Shown in pieces: positions 1 to 12,039 of a stretch of 64,000 bases of DNA. The notes under the pieces are model-generated. The model was not told the origin of the DNA. It saw nothing but the letters and a program-made list of their open reading frames with translations, and did not search any database. The stretch covers positions 23,301,108-23,365,107 of the forward strand of contig OW203763.1 in NCBI GenBank assembly GCA_934045905.1, written 5' to 3'. Both the position numbers and the translations under genes were made by a program. Origin of the DNA: Leuctra nigra (taxonomy: Eukaryota > Arthropoda > Insecta > Plecoptera > Leuctridae). The stretch's first letter is position 1, and each line of letters begins with the position of its first letter.

Positions 1-346
1 TTTAGTTGCAGGTTGGTAATTATTTGGAATATTATGTTGTAATCGGAATGATTTTGAGTAAATAATAACAATGATTATTTAGTTGTATTGAATCATTTGT
101 TATGGAAACGTGTAGAATAATTACTGTCTGACTTTAGGTTGGGTATAGAATCATTGATGATAGCTTTACAACAGTAAATGATATTGTTCTTCAATATTAT
201 GCGAGTGTCTTTGCGTTGATAATGATTTTGAGTTAGAATATCATCATTGTTTTTAACAATTTTATCATTGCTTTTATTATCAGGTAAATATTGTAAATCA
301 TAGTGATGATACGATTTTAAAATGTTGAATGTGATTTTTGTCCTAG
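1..346 (+). other. pb: 3' end of the upstream pb intron
   Basis: AT-rich sequence leading into the hexapeptide exon. It ends in a T-rich stretch and a TAG acceptor (GATTTTTGTCCTAG, ending at 346). No other coding signal is visible. The reading frame of the next exon is open only from the splice site onward as part of a longer protein, so this should be intron. The pb exon(s) before it are outside the window. Confidence 0.75.
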
Positions 347-506
347 CAAACGGCGCCCGGTTCCATAAGCCCGGCGTCTGTTGGTTATAACACGGGTTTG
401 GAACACGGATCCCAGCAAGTCGGCGACTTACAACAGTCTGGTGTAAATGTACCGGAGTATCCATGGATGAAGGAAAAGAAAACCACGAGGAAAAGCAGTC
501 AACAAG
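347..506 (+). CDS. pb: proboscipedia (Hox2) hexapeptide exon, internal coding exon
   Basis: Internal exon of the Hox gene proboscipedia, a homeodomain transcription factor that in insects specifies mouthpart (labial/maxillary palp) identity. The 160-nt exon is open in one frame (53 codons plus one base). It reads from QTAPGSISPASVGYN to VPEYPWMKEKKTTRKSSQQ. YPWM (458-469) is the hexapeptide through which Hox proteins contact the TALE cofactor Extradenticle/Pbx; the basic KEKKTTRKSSQQ that follows is characteristic of Pb/Hox2. The exon is bounded by TCCTAG (acceptor, ending 346) and GTAAGAATCTCAG (donor, from 507). It ends in phase 1 (lone G at 506), and joining that G to AG at 42862 gives Glu and continues straight into the homeodomain. 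The N-terminal exon(s) are not in the window. The acceptor position is inferred from the consensus; the donor is firm. Confidence 0.93.
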
Positions 507-520
507 GTAAGAATCTCAGT

Positions 521-3500
521 AATGTTTTATGACATCGATGACATTTTGAGGGGTGAATTCTAATGGGTACAAATAAATTGTTATTATTTCTTGAAACGGG
601 GTTATAATTTGTTATCGAAATGTTTTGCGAAGCCACGTGTATTGCTTGAAATGGAACATGGCGGCTTCGTTTAAGGATTTACAAATTCAGTCAATTGACA
701 AGAGCTTGAGCTTTGAGCTTTCGTGAGATAAAAACGTACATAAGGATTTAAATCCGACGGTTGAATATTAATTATAATATTGAAGATTCAGGGCTAATTT
801 TTTATTATTATTTATTGAAACTTTCGTAGTTACGATATAAAATAAAATGCGTAACGATGGTAAAGACGATGACATTACAACTGATAGGTACCTATAACTG
901 GTACGGAGAGGTATAACTGATACGGATAGAGGAACAATTAAGGGGAACACAAATACAGTGATATAATATTGAATATTATAAGAGTAGTTAAACAGTCATA
1001 TTTTATAAAGAGTGGACCATTGCAAATAACAAAACAATAATCAAGATATAATTGCTAGAGATTTAAAACGTTATGACACTCATATGCCAATTCTCGAAAA
1101 CACACATTCGATTTATCAAATTCTCTCTCGTAAGTTTTTGACACGACATATTGATATACCTATATAGAAGACAGGTTACATAAAGAAGGTGGCTAGTGGA
1201 GCGTTGATCTGTATAGTATATGTTAGCAGCTATGTTTGGCTATGTTGTATGTTGGATGACTCCATGCCTCCGCAGCAATGGGGGGTCTAACACCTAGATA
1301 ATGGTTTGTGTTGGCTACCGGTTTTCACTGGCTATTCTTACAAGACACAAGTTTTGATTGATCATCACTCATCGTTTCGAATCCATAAGTTGTGACCTTT
1401 TTACGGATTAGTTGGAAAAATGAATTTGGAATAGTCGTTTTTCGCGTAGTTTTGTGAGTTCATTATATTATTTTGATTGAAATAGAATAAGAAGTTGGGA
1501 AAAGCGTGCGGGTTTTTCAAAATACGAGCATTACGATAGAGTATTTTATTACATTTAATTAAAGTAGATCCATGAGCACAAATATTACAAGTTTCGTCCA
1601 TACGATAATATCCAGGATATCATGGACAAAGCCAGAAATTTTTGTGTCCGTGGGTGTGCGTAAATAAAGAAATCTGCTCGTATTAAAAAGGAGTTGGAAA
1701 TATGAGCTTGGGTGTTTATTTCTTAAAAATAAAGCTTCTACTTGACTAAGAAACTTGGGTGCATTTTGTAATAATACATTTTCTTAACTATACATAATAA
1801 AACCTTTTTAAAGAATGAACTGAAACGTATTTCGAAAATTTTAATAGAAAATAGAAAATAACATTTGGTTATGAATTGCGGTAAAGTAGCCACCATATTG
1901 GTTTGTTAAGATTCGGTAAAAAGACAATTCAAACAAAACGAAACGAAATAATCCATTCTTTTGACATAACACAAGAAATATGTGGAATAAACATGAATTC
2001 AATTACAGCCATAATAACGGAGCACTAAGTTCAATACGCACTACCGTCAAACGGTCAATTTGTGTTTTAGGCCTAAAATCGTTATCATAACGGGATATTA
2101 TCCACAGGGCAACAAGAGGAATATATCAGCGCTCAAAGTCACAACTATCAACAAAAAAAAATCATAGTGTTTCACTAGACCATATTACTCATTTGTAATG
2201 GGATTTCTTGCTATCGGCAATATTTTTTTTCGGTTCGTTCTTAACAAATCGTTCTTCTGTGATCTTTGTGCTTCTGCCGCTAAATCTCTTGGGAGATCTC
2301 TTGTAGTAATATGACAGCTGCACAGGTCGCATCTTTTGATGGTCCTCATTGGTTTCATCTTTTTCTTTGACCGTTCAAGATAGAAAATGAGTTATAGCTC
2401 TCAAAAACCTTCACTGCAACTCATTAGTATGCAAGTAAACTGCATTTATCAATTAGTTTAAATTTAAATCAATAACTTTATTGAAAATGTTGACGCTATT
2501 TTGTTTTCATGAAAGGTCATGAGGCGACCATGTTGTGAGACGCCATTTTGTCTTCATTAAGGAGAGGGGGGGGGGGCGCCATGTAAAATCATGAAACATG
2601 TGTTCGCTAGGTTCCTGCCAGCATGTTATAGAACGAAATGTGTGAACTGGATGGAAATGCAAGCTGAAATGTGGTGTTAAATGAGACATTTGGACCCATG
2701 TTATACTAAACGACATCTGAGAACTTGAGTTTGAAGACGTGGTGATGGACATTTTATGTATAATTAACGTATTGGTTTCGAATAATGCAAGGCGTTACGT
2801 AATAATTTACTTTTGTGATTGATTTTAAAAGTTAAATAAAGTGTAAATTACCGCACAATTTTTGGAGGATTTGTTTCGTTGAAACGTTAAATAACATACT
2901 TGGTATCACAAATAAGAGTGTCATGATTATTAATATGATCGTAGTAAAACGCGACGTTAAAAAATGTTGTTATTAAAGAAAGATAGAATCTAAGTAACAA
3001 ACTTGCTACGTAATAGGAAATTGCAATATCCTAATTTAGAAGTTGTCAAGAAATTTAACATGTCGCCTTTCAAAATCCTAGAGAGAAAAGGCTAGTTTGT
3101 AACTTGTAGAATGAAGGTTTTTAACATTTTTATTTCTTAAATTATAGCTTTCTATTTTTTATGAGCAGATATTTTCATTTACATGGTTTTCAAAGACACA
3201 CTGGCTGTAATTAAAATTTGAAGGAGTTAATTTCAGATCAAGCCATGGTATAGGACCATAGCGCCATAGGGCAATAGGATACATGCAATTCGACTTGAAC
3301 TTGTGAGCATTGTCTTCAAAACAATGCAATCTCAATATTGTTGGAAATTTATTATTATTAATTGATGAATGCAGTTCCACGAACACGTTACTCTTACTGA
3401 ATCTCCACATCTGACGGTTTAATTTTAGTCTAATTTAAATTTTTGTTTATTTCGTATTTTGGGAGGTCCTCGTTATAGGCTTTACGATCGTAGATTTTCT

Positions 3501-5449
3501 TCAGTTCCATGTAAAATGGCTTGGAAGTGCTTAAAATATCACACAAATAAACGTTTGACAGCTGTTATTTGCAGTTCATTGGTATTATTATTACCAATTA
3601 TTTCTCTATTTGGCTTTGATAAATTTGAATGATATCTATATTCTGATCCAACAATCAAATTCCTCAAAATATTTTAAACAGAATTACAAAAATTCAGTTG
3701 TTCAAATAGTGCAGTCTCTAAACGATTTTCATCTTACACACATCTAATTTTCAAATTGGTAAATTTGAATATCAAATTAAGTGCAAGCAATACAATCAAT
3801 TTTGCAAATGCGGTACAATGAGACAGTTTGAAGAATTGAAGAAACAAATTGAAGATGTTCTTGGACCATGATAAGGAAAATGATAGGAAAACATAGGAAA
3901 ATGAGATAGGAAAATGTATCAAATGGTTTTGTATTAAATACTGAAAAATGTAACATTTTAAAGGCAATTCTGCATATAAATAGGCAGAATCGGTATCGTT
4001 ATTATAAAAATACTTGCCTTAAAGGGAGAAGGGTAAAAGATAGGTGAAATAGTACCAAAGACGTCAAACTGTTCCCTATCATAAGTAATGTCTACTTCTG
4101 CGTATGAATTAATGTTGATAATGCTAATTGACTTATTACTTCACTGTAACCGCAAACGAAGCACTCAACGCAGCGTCGTTGTGAAATGCGTCACTGTAAG
4201 ATAATTGACAGGCGTCACGACGGTGTTATGTCATCGCACAAGACGACGCCCCACGGTTTTCAATTCGGTGAAGAAAATTCAACTCGATCTTGATCGACGC
4301 ACTCTCAAGATGCCTACTTCAAAGTTCAGAACAAGTTTATAGGAATATTTTTTAATATAAATAGTATGTTTTGTATTTTAAATATCGATGATATTTTAAT
4401 ATTTTTGCGTCTCCATGATTATTAAAGTAGGTAAGCGAGCGTTCACTTTTAACATATTTTGGCTTGGGCGTTTATATTGTCGTTTAGCGAGAGGCAGTCA
4501 CACTTTGCAGACTGGTTGCAGGTTGCTGAGTTTGAAATTAACCATGCATGTTTTAATCACTGATATCGTTTGCTATGTACGATCTTGAGTAAAATCGTCT
4601 GATTAGTTTAAGAGATTAAACTTACTTTGAAATGCTAGCCAAAATTGATCTTTCCACAATGTAAATGCACATTGATCACTTTCAAATTATTGGACGTTGT
4701 TGTACATAGCGTATTTCCCACGAGGTGTTGCACTTATCGGTGCTCGCTTATCAACGCGTTACACACATGGCCAGTTTTTCAAACCTCTGCCGAATTTTAA
4801 ACAGTTGATTAAGACTATATTGTTACAATCAATGACATCCCTTGAATGGCTATTTAAACATATATTACTACTGGTTTTTAACAAAGCATTGAAAAACCTG
4901 GCTGTTGCGTTTTCCTATCGTAAAATGTGGAGATTTTGAATAGACCTATGTGACTTAATCTGGGAATTATCTTTGAAGTTTCCTTCTTTACTGAGAAAAT
5001 ATGCTGCAGAGTAAAGAAGGGTGACTGCGAGTAACAGTCACTTTGAGACATGTCTAAAGTTTTAATAAAAAGTGTCTTATTATTATAAAATACATTATAC
5101 ACATTATTATATTCATGTATTCTCGCGTTTTATGAAATCTAGATTCACTTTTCTTACTTACGTCTAGTATCTTGTACAATTATTCGGATTGTGTAATTTG
5201 TGTATAGTTTCTCTAACTGTATCGCTGACAAATCAGTCAACACCTGTATTATCAAACTTTTCTGTAATTATGATATACTAATGTGTTACTTTCCTCGCTC
5301 AGAATGAGTATTACCGAGAATAAACGGAAGTGGATGTTATAATATTTTAACAGTAATTTTAATAGTGATAGTCGACAGTACGAGTACAAGTCAGAACAAA
5401 ATTACGTTATCTTTCTACCAGTTTTGAACAATGATTTAAATACCTCATA
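521..5449. other. Intronic stretch, no gene seen
   Basis: AT-rich intron sequence with only short chance reading frames. It holds a G10 run near 2565-2576 and a GC-richer patch at 4145-4260 containing several GCGTC/GACG words, which could be a regulatory patch or nothing. A 23-base word around 4742-4764 recurs near 17132 (see the dispersed repeat finding). No RNA gene or transposase fragment was recognised. Confidence 0.5.
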
Positions 5450-5841
5450 TTAAGACGGCTGGGTAGTAGGTTTGACCTCGAAGAGTTTTTTAATCGATTT
5501 TTATCAATATCTTTTACCAATGTAATTGTTAACAAAATAAGGCTTTGTACGAGTATTCAGAACAGTTCAATGAAAATAATTCCATAGCTTGTAATGGTTT
5601 ATTAGATTTACTTTGACCTACAGACGTTTAGTGCCCGAAAATTAGTAAAATTATGGCACTAAACATCTGTTGGACAAAATAAAACTAATAACTTTCCAAA
5701 CTATGAAATTATTTTCATTGAACTGTTCTCAATACTCGTAAAAAGCCCTATTTTGTTAACAATTACATTGGTAAAAGATATTGATAAAAATCGATTAAAA
5801 AACTCTTAAAGGCCATGACGCTCACTACTCAGCCCTCTTAA
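5450..5841. mobile_element. Fold-back MITE with TTAA ends
   Basis: A 392-bp non-coding element whose left half (from 5450) is matched by the reverse complement of its right half (ending 5841). The outer ends are TTAAGACGGCTGGGTAGT on the left and, reverse-complemented, TTAAGAGGGCTGAGTAGT on the right. Arms of roughly 145 bp or more are about 90% identical by eye, and even the centre pairs (ACAGACGTTTAGTGCC against GGCACTAAACATCTGT). TTAA at both outer ends fits the target duplication of piggyBac-type elements. It has no transposase, so if mobile it depended on enzymes made elsewhere. Family assignment is inference from TTAA alone; the palindromic structure is seen directly. Confidence 0.8.
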
Positions 5842-8800
5842 TGTTTTATAGTAGCATTATTTACAAATGTCCAATTATGCATTAAGTATTGTAAGTTAGG
5901 TACTCGATAGAAAGATCATATGAGTGGTCAGATTCTTTCAATTATTGAAGAAATTGCAACCGCTAGATAAAATGTAATAGACCACTTGTTACATGTTTTG
6001 ACAAATATTGGCTGCTTCGTTTTTGCAGACATGCAAGATTTGACATTTTCAAATGCAAACCCAAATTTACCAAATATTTCTTGGTTAATTTGAAATAGCA
6101 AACTTACAGTATCAAATTATGGAATAACGATGCAGCCGGCATTTGTCAAAATACGGATACATGAGACATTAAAGTATGAATATTTTATCAAAATGTGTAA
6201 CAAACACTGCAGGGATCTTTCTTAGTCAGTTCTAACTTCATTGTAATCATTCTTTACTTTCTCCTTATTCTTTACATAAAGAGTTGCAACATTCTTCCAG
6301 GAGCCATTTCATTTTCAAGCTGGATAAACAAGAAATTCTGTTAAGTCCGTTTATAAAACTGAAATTGAAGCTTTAAGCTTTACTTGTAAATGCATGCAAA
6401 TTATAAGTGGCAATCAAACCCATTTAGGTAAAATAAAAACCTTCAAAAGCCTATACTACCTATTCTTTAAAATTAAAATAACTTTTATGGAATGCCATTC
6501 AGTGTTCAACTTAGAATTTGAGAGATCCGTAGAGTATACGAAATGTTTAAAGAAATTTTACTGTACAAGGTATAGTAAACATAAACTTTGATATTGCTGT
6601 AGCCACATCAACTTATTTGTAAAGTACAAATAGACAATAGTTTACATTGAACGTAGGAAGTAAGTTGTCATCAAAAACCATATTTATATGGTTTTTACTT
6701 TTTATCATGAACTTGTCCGTGTTAAAAAATTGAGAAACCATCAAAATGGTTTTAAAAATATGTACCTAATTATAAGTCTCCAGTTCAACCCTCAACTAAT
6801 TATTTACTACACTACGAATTTATTTGAAGTATTTCTATAAAATCTTGTACATAATTGCAAAAAAAAATTATGTTCTCTACAATAGGTAGTAAGGTAAAAT
6901 TATCTGCTCTAGATACCTATACGTTGATGGCATAAGGTTTATGAACACTCGCTCTATATTCGTGTACGGGGTTGATAGGAGAAGGGGTGGGGGGAGGGGG
7001 GTCAGTTGGGTCCCCGATGCGTCTTGATTCCTGTCAAACTTTGCCCCCACGCGGTTACGTGAACAACCAACGTGGTGGATGGATATATTGCTTCCTAAAC
7101 TGTCCAGAGAACACTTTATTCACTCGTTAAATGATTCAATCCTTCACAATTTTTCTTTTTTAGTATCTCGAAAGAAAGATCTTTCCTTCAAATCAGACAT
7201 TATCAGATTTAAGAAATAGTAATTTTTTAAATTACGTTACGGTAGCGTGAGAAACGGAAAAATGAGCCAATTATTTTTAGAATACCATGTCCTTTTACTT
7301 TTAACAAAACTAATTTTCTGTGTTATGTTAATGTTATGAGTGACATTTAAAGGACACAAAAGTTGCCAAATTGGTTAATATTATAGTTATAAATAATATT
7401 TATCAGACACCCGGTTAACGTAATAACATTTACTAACTTTTAATACTGGAATACTACAGTAAATAAATGAAGAAATTGTCGGAATAGCTATCGAAGCGTC
7501 TGTAATATTCTGATAGGCATTTGGCAATCGGCGAGGGTTCATTCTTAGTGGAATAATGACTTGGCAATAGGGCTGGAAAATAACACTGAAAGTCATTGAT
7601 TGAAGTGAACTCCCCTCCCCCTCTCTCTTGCATTCACCCACACATTTCAGATCACCATATGAAACCACAATAGAGTTCTATGCAGGAAGTCCAAGAAGAT
7701 AGCCAGCCAGCTTTAGGATGGATACTTATTAAAAAATAGAATTTTACTTAAAATATATGATATTTCTACGCAAGAGATGATGTTGAAAAACTAAGAATAT
7801 TGGTTTATATAGCGTTAAATCAGTTTGTATGTCCATTTCTGGAGTATATTCTACCTACTTTGTTCGTTATTTAAGAATATATAATATAAATTTAAATAAA
7901 ACGGCCAAAGACCTCCGATCAAAATGACAAAAGCATGGAGTAATTGTTACGAGAATTTCTCTTGACTGTATTTTTGTTAAATTAAACTTTCAAACACTCG
8001 CTCTTAGCATCAGAAATTACAACAGGTTTCTTCAAATGATCTGTCAAATGACACATCTCACTTTTAGTTTATTTTTTCTTCAAACTTGTGTAGGTGTGTA
8101 ATTCCTGGACAAGAGAGAACTTTATTGCAAAACACTGCCATTACAAAATGACCTCAAGACGCATAAAGCATTATTATACTTTGCTAAGTTTGATTGAAAA
8201 TCAATATAATGTGGCTATTGAAAATTGACATTAATGTTATTACCTAAGATTTTTGTATTTAAATTATTTTATATTTTAATTGAAGAATGTCATAATATCG
8301 TAATAATATATGATTGACAAAACAATTTATTTTGAAATAATGGTTAAATTTCTACTAATGTGTAAGTAATAACATTTTTTTACATTTTTTTTAAACTTAA
8401 TTGAACAATACAATAATTATTTTGAAATCTTGAAGAATGCAAAAATCTATTTTATTGATATTAACAATTTGTATTGTTAATGACAATTATGACACCTTAC
8501 AAACAATTTGAATGATCTTGTAACATGACACTAATACAAGTAAGTATATAAACATTAAACTGTAGCATCATAGAGGTCAGCACCACACTCAATTCGATAT
8601 GTCTTGATAGGCTGTCAGCTAGAACCAAGGGGGGTCTCTCTACTGGGTGAATTATTGCCCCCCTTGTACCACCCCCCCCCCCTCCTCCTCCCCCACCCGC
8701 AGGGTTAACTTCACACAAACCGCGACGCGTATTTGTTTAACTCACCGCAAGTGCTACGTCTTCGCCCAACAAGTGTTCACTGATTAGCACTACATTTATT

Positions 8801-9740
8801 ACGGAAAACCGAGCTAGGATCGTTTAATGCGAACCCTCCCCCCCCCCTCCCCCCTCCCCCAACGACCGAAATTCCCAGGTTCGGTGGGGGTCCTAATGCA
8901 CACTAAACAGACGATTAGAACAGTTAGGTGTTTGGTAACTTGGGTTGTATTGAATGCCAGTAAGTGATATCACTTAATCCACAGTATCGACGCTGCCAAA
9001 TTAAGATACTCCCGATATTTCAAAAATAAACAAGTACGTCAAAGAATCTCATTTGCTCTTTGCTCTTTGGTTGATGTAATATGTTAAAATTAGTCTAAGT
9101 TAATTACAAAATACAAAAATATCGAGACGATTTTGTTATAGAGTGATCATTTGAAAAGTGCCTGACGAATTTAATTGTACCTTATAATGCGGGATATTGT
9201 GTTACTTTTTATTCAAATATAATTATTGTCATTTATTGAACATGAACAGTTATTTTTTACTTCTATTTCTTATCAAATTGTTAGTACTTAGGTGGGTGTG
9301 TTTTAAGAATATGTGTGCCAACATTTGATTATAACGTTCATACGTATAACGTTGATAACAACACCACAAAAGAAGAAAAATTGTGACGTACGGAATTTTC
9401 TACTCGGGACCTAAATTGTACCAAATATAGATTCACCTTATACAGAACTTTACCTAAAATTGAAAATGATGTTAGTTTTATAAATTTAATTGTTTTCTTA
9501 TTCACCATTAATATTGCCGACAGCTTTCGTGCAGTTCTACTTTCCTTGACTGTGTACCTATTCGCTGGCAGGAAGCAGAAGAAAGCAGAAGAAGTAGAAT
9601 AGAAGGAGGAGACTATCTTAAACCGGGATTACGTCTCGTTCGCGATTTCGTCCGTCTTGTTTGAGTTTCAAGGAGAAGACATATCCAATTTAAAGCATCC
9701 TTTCGAGACTAAATCCATCGCAAATTAGAGATAGCTTCAA
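5842..9740. other. Intronic stretch, no gene seen
   Basis: AT-rich intron with scattered homopolymer tracts: G-rich at about 6976-7000, C-rich at 8671-8698 and 8837-8861. Short minus-strand frames near 7387-7668 and 8497-8718 show no recognisable protein features and run partly through these C/G tracts. Nothing else could be named. Confidence 0.5.
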
Positions 9741-9835
9741 CACCTAATCCCTACCCGTTTCTCTCTCTCTCCTCTCTTCTCTCTCTCGCTCTCTCTCCAC
9801 TCTCTCTCTCTTCCTCTTCCTCCCCTCTTATCTGT
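9741..9835. repeat. TC-rich microsatellite tract
   Basis: Imperfect (TC)n tract interrupted by CTCCTCTCTTC-type segments. A polypyrimidine strand with no coding meaning. Confidence 0.85.
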
Positions 9836-10253
9836 GTAAGGAGTTGCTATCTCTCTCAGACTCCTGCTGCCTTTCTTCTAACATTCATCCAGGGCAGAGA
9901 TTTTACTGCCCGCAAACAAGCCGCAATAACGTATTCGCATTTTATTTGCAAATAAATAGACAAATAGTCGGACTTTTGTTTTTTATTTTAGTTGTGGTGG
10001 TGTTAGGTTATCACAAGCTGCTTCAACTATTTTGTAAATTTCGTAATTTAATTAAAATCGACTAAATGTTGCATATTACCTTCTAATAGACTTACCAAAA
10101 GCTAGTCCGTAATTTAATGGACAAAACTCAACAAAAAGCTTTAGAAACGACATTTCTTTAGCAACCGAGTTTAGTATTTTTTAATGAAGTCAAACTATTA
10201 TTTAAGTATACACTCCATAAATAGATAGGACCACACAAATGCATGTGTCAAAC

Positions 10254-10367
10254 TGACACACATTTCCTAATTCAACACAATTTTGGGAACTGTGTCAAAG
10301 ATGAAAATTTTATTAAGTTGTCAATGTTACATATTACATTTTACATTCAAAACTGAAATGTGTGTCA
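10254..10367. repeat. Small inverted repeat, possible MITE remnant
   Basis: TGACACACATTTC at 10254-10266 is matched by its perfect reverse complement GAAATGTGTGTCA at 10355-10367. About 88 bases separate the arms, and there is only weak further pairing inward. This could be the eroded ends of a small transposon; no target duplication was found. Confidence 0.4.
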
Positions 10368-10690
10368 CGATGTAAATACAGCACATTTCAAAAATTTACT
10401 TTTCATACCTAACAATATAAGTTTGGTTTGTGATATTCCAATCATTTTGATTGTGATTTGTTTGATAATGTGAAAATTGGTGTTTGGTTTACCCCCTTCT
10501 TACATACCTAATACAAAAATATTAGCACAATTTAGCTCACTATACGGCTTGTCAGTACGATTGAACATTAGCAAATTTTTTAATTTTTCAGGTAGCACAA
10601 ATTAACAAAAAATAATTTTAAACAGCACCATTTATAGATTTTTAAGACTTAAGATCGGTTCATCCACCACCTAGTCTGCATGTTGATTCG

Positions 10691-10845
<155 letters not shown>

Positions 10846-10939
10846 TCTCTTAGACGATGTTTTCCTTCCTTCCTGTGGTGCAGTTATCAAATGGTGCTTA
10901 ACTTATCTGCTAGCACTTAACATCAGAGTGACTTAGCGC

Positions 10940-11075
10940 TGCCAAGTACCCCCCACCCACCCCCCTTCTTCACCACCGCCGACATGGTCGCGAGGGGGGC
11001 CCCCCAATTCACCGACGCCCGCCGCCGATGTGCCAGGGTACCACAGGCTTCAGGAGACGCCTGTCTCCGACAAGG
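10940..11075. other. GC-rich patch
   Basis: A locally GC-rich stretch in AT-rich intron, with C-rich runs, GGGGGGCCCCCC at about 10995-11006, and repeated CCGCCG words. No reading frame of interest. It could be an unmethylated regulatory patch or simply C-tract slippage; the sequence does not decide. Confidence 0.35.
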
Positions 11076-11764
11076 ATAATCGTATGCAAAAGAAACTTCA
11101 CACCTATATGAGAGACGACAAATTTAGAGTTTATTTTAGCGTTGAAGGGATACAAATTTGGAGAAATTCTTTCCATAAATTTCTTAAAATTTTTAAGTGT
11201 TGTGCTTCAGCTTAACAGATTTCTGTCGAATTGTAGACTCCATACTCTATATTTTAAGCGTAATAATTAGAAGAATGGTAATTTTATAAATTTATTGATA
11301 ATGAAACACGATGAAGTACGAGTTTTTGATAGGTTAGTATTACCTTTAACAAGACTGTGGTATTACCAAGATAGGGCATGGTGTTTTGAACTTATGGTCC
11401 AGTCATCAAACTTGGAGGTATGTGTGTCAAGCCATTCTGAACAGATTTCATCTATACCAGCAGCGGTTTCCTTAAAAAAAATCTGGAAGAAACAAAATAT
11501 ACGTCATATTAAATCACTCTTTATTTCGACACTTATAAAGAATATTGCAAACTTGGTCAAATATTTGGTTATTTCGTTTTACACTGTATATACAGAATAA
11601 TTGACGAAATTTGGAATATATAGGTGTACTTACAACTCTGTTTTATTAACGAACTGCTATTATTTTTTATCGATTTTGTTTCATGGTACCTCACATAAAA
11701 CAGTTTATATTCTATGGAATAAAAACTATTACATTGAAACACCGTATTGCAATTCAATTCTTAC

Positions 11765-11964
11765 NNNNNNNNNNNNNNNNNNNNNNNNNNNNNNNNNNNN
11801 NNNNNNNNNNNNNNNNNNNNNNNNNNNNNNNNNNNNNNNNNNNNNNNNNNNNNNNNNNNNNNNNNNNNNNNNNNNNNNNNNNNNNNNNNNNNNNNNNNNN
11901 NNNNNNNNNNNNNNNNNNNNNNNNNNNNNNNNNNNNNNNNNNNNNNNNNNNNNNNNNNNNNNNN
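11765..11964. other. Assembly gap (200 N)
   Basis: Exactly 200 undetermined bases, a typical placeholder, so the real distance is unknown. Reading frames crossing it are artefacts. Confidence 1.
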
Positions 11965-12039
11965 AAAGCATAACAGCTCTAAAACGAAATATTCTAAGCT
12001 TAAATATACATCTCTCTTGGATTTGAAAGATATTTTTTT

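Noticed and set aside
10585..10610. Possible recursive splice site (TTTTTAATTTTTCAG|GTAGCA).
   Set aside because: The donor half is weak (GTAGCA rather than GTAAGT), the pyrimidine tract is interrupted, and nothing else supports it.
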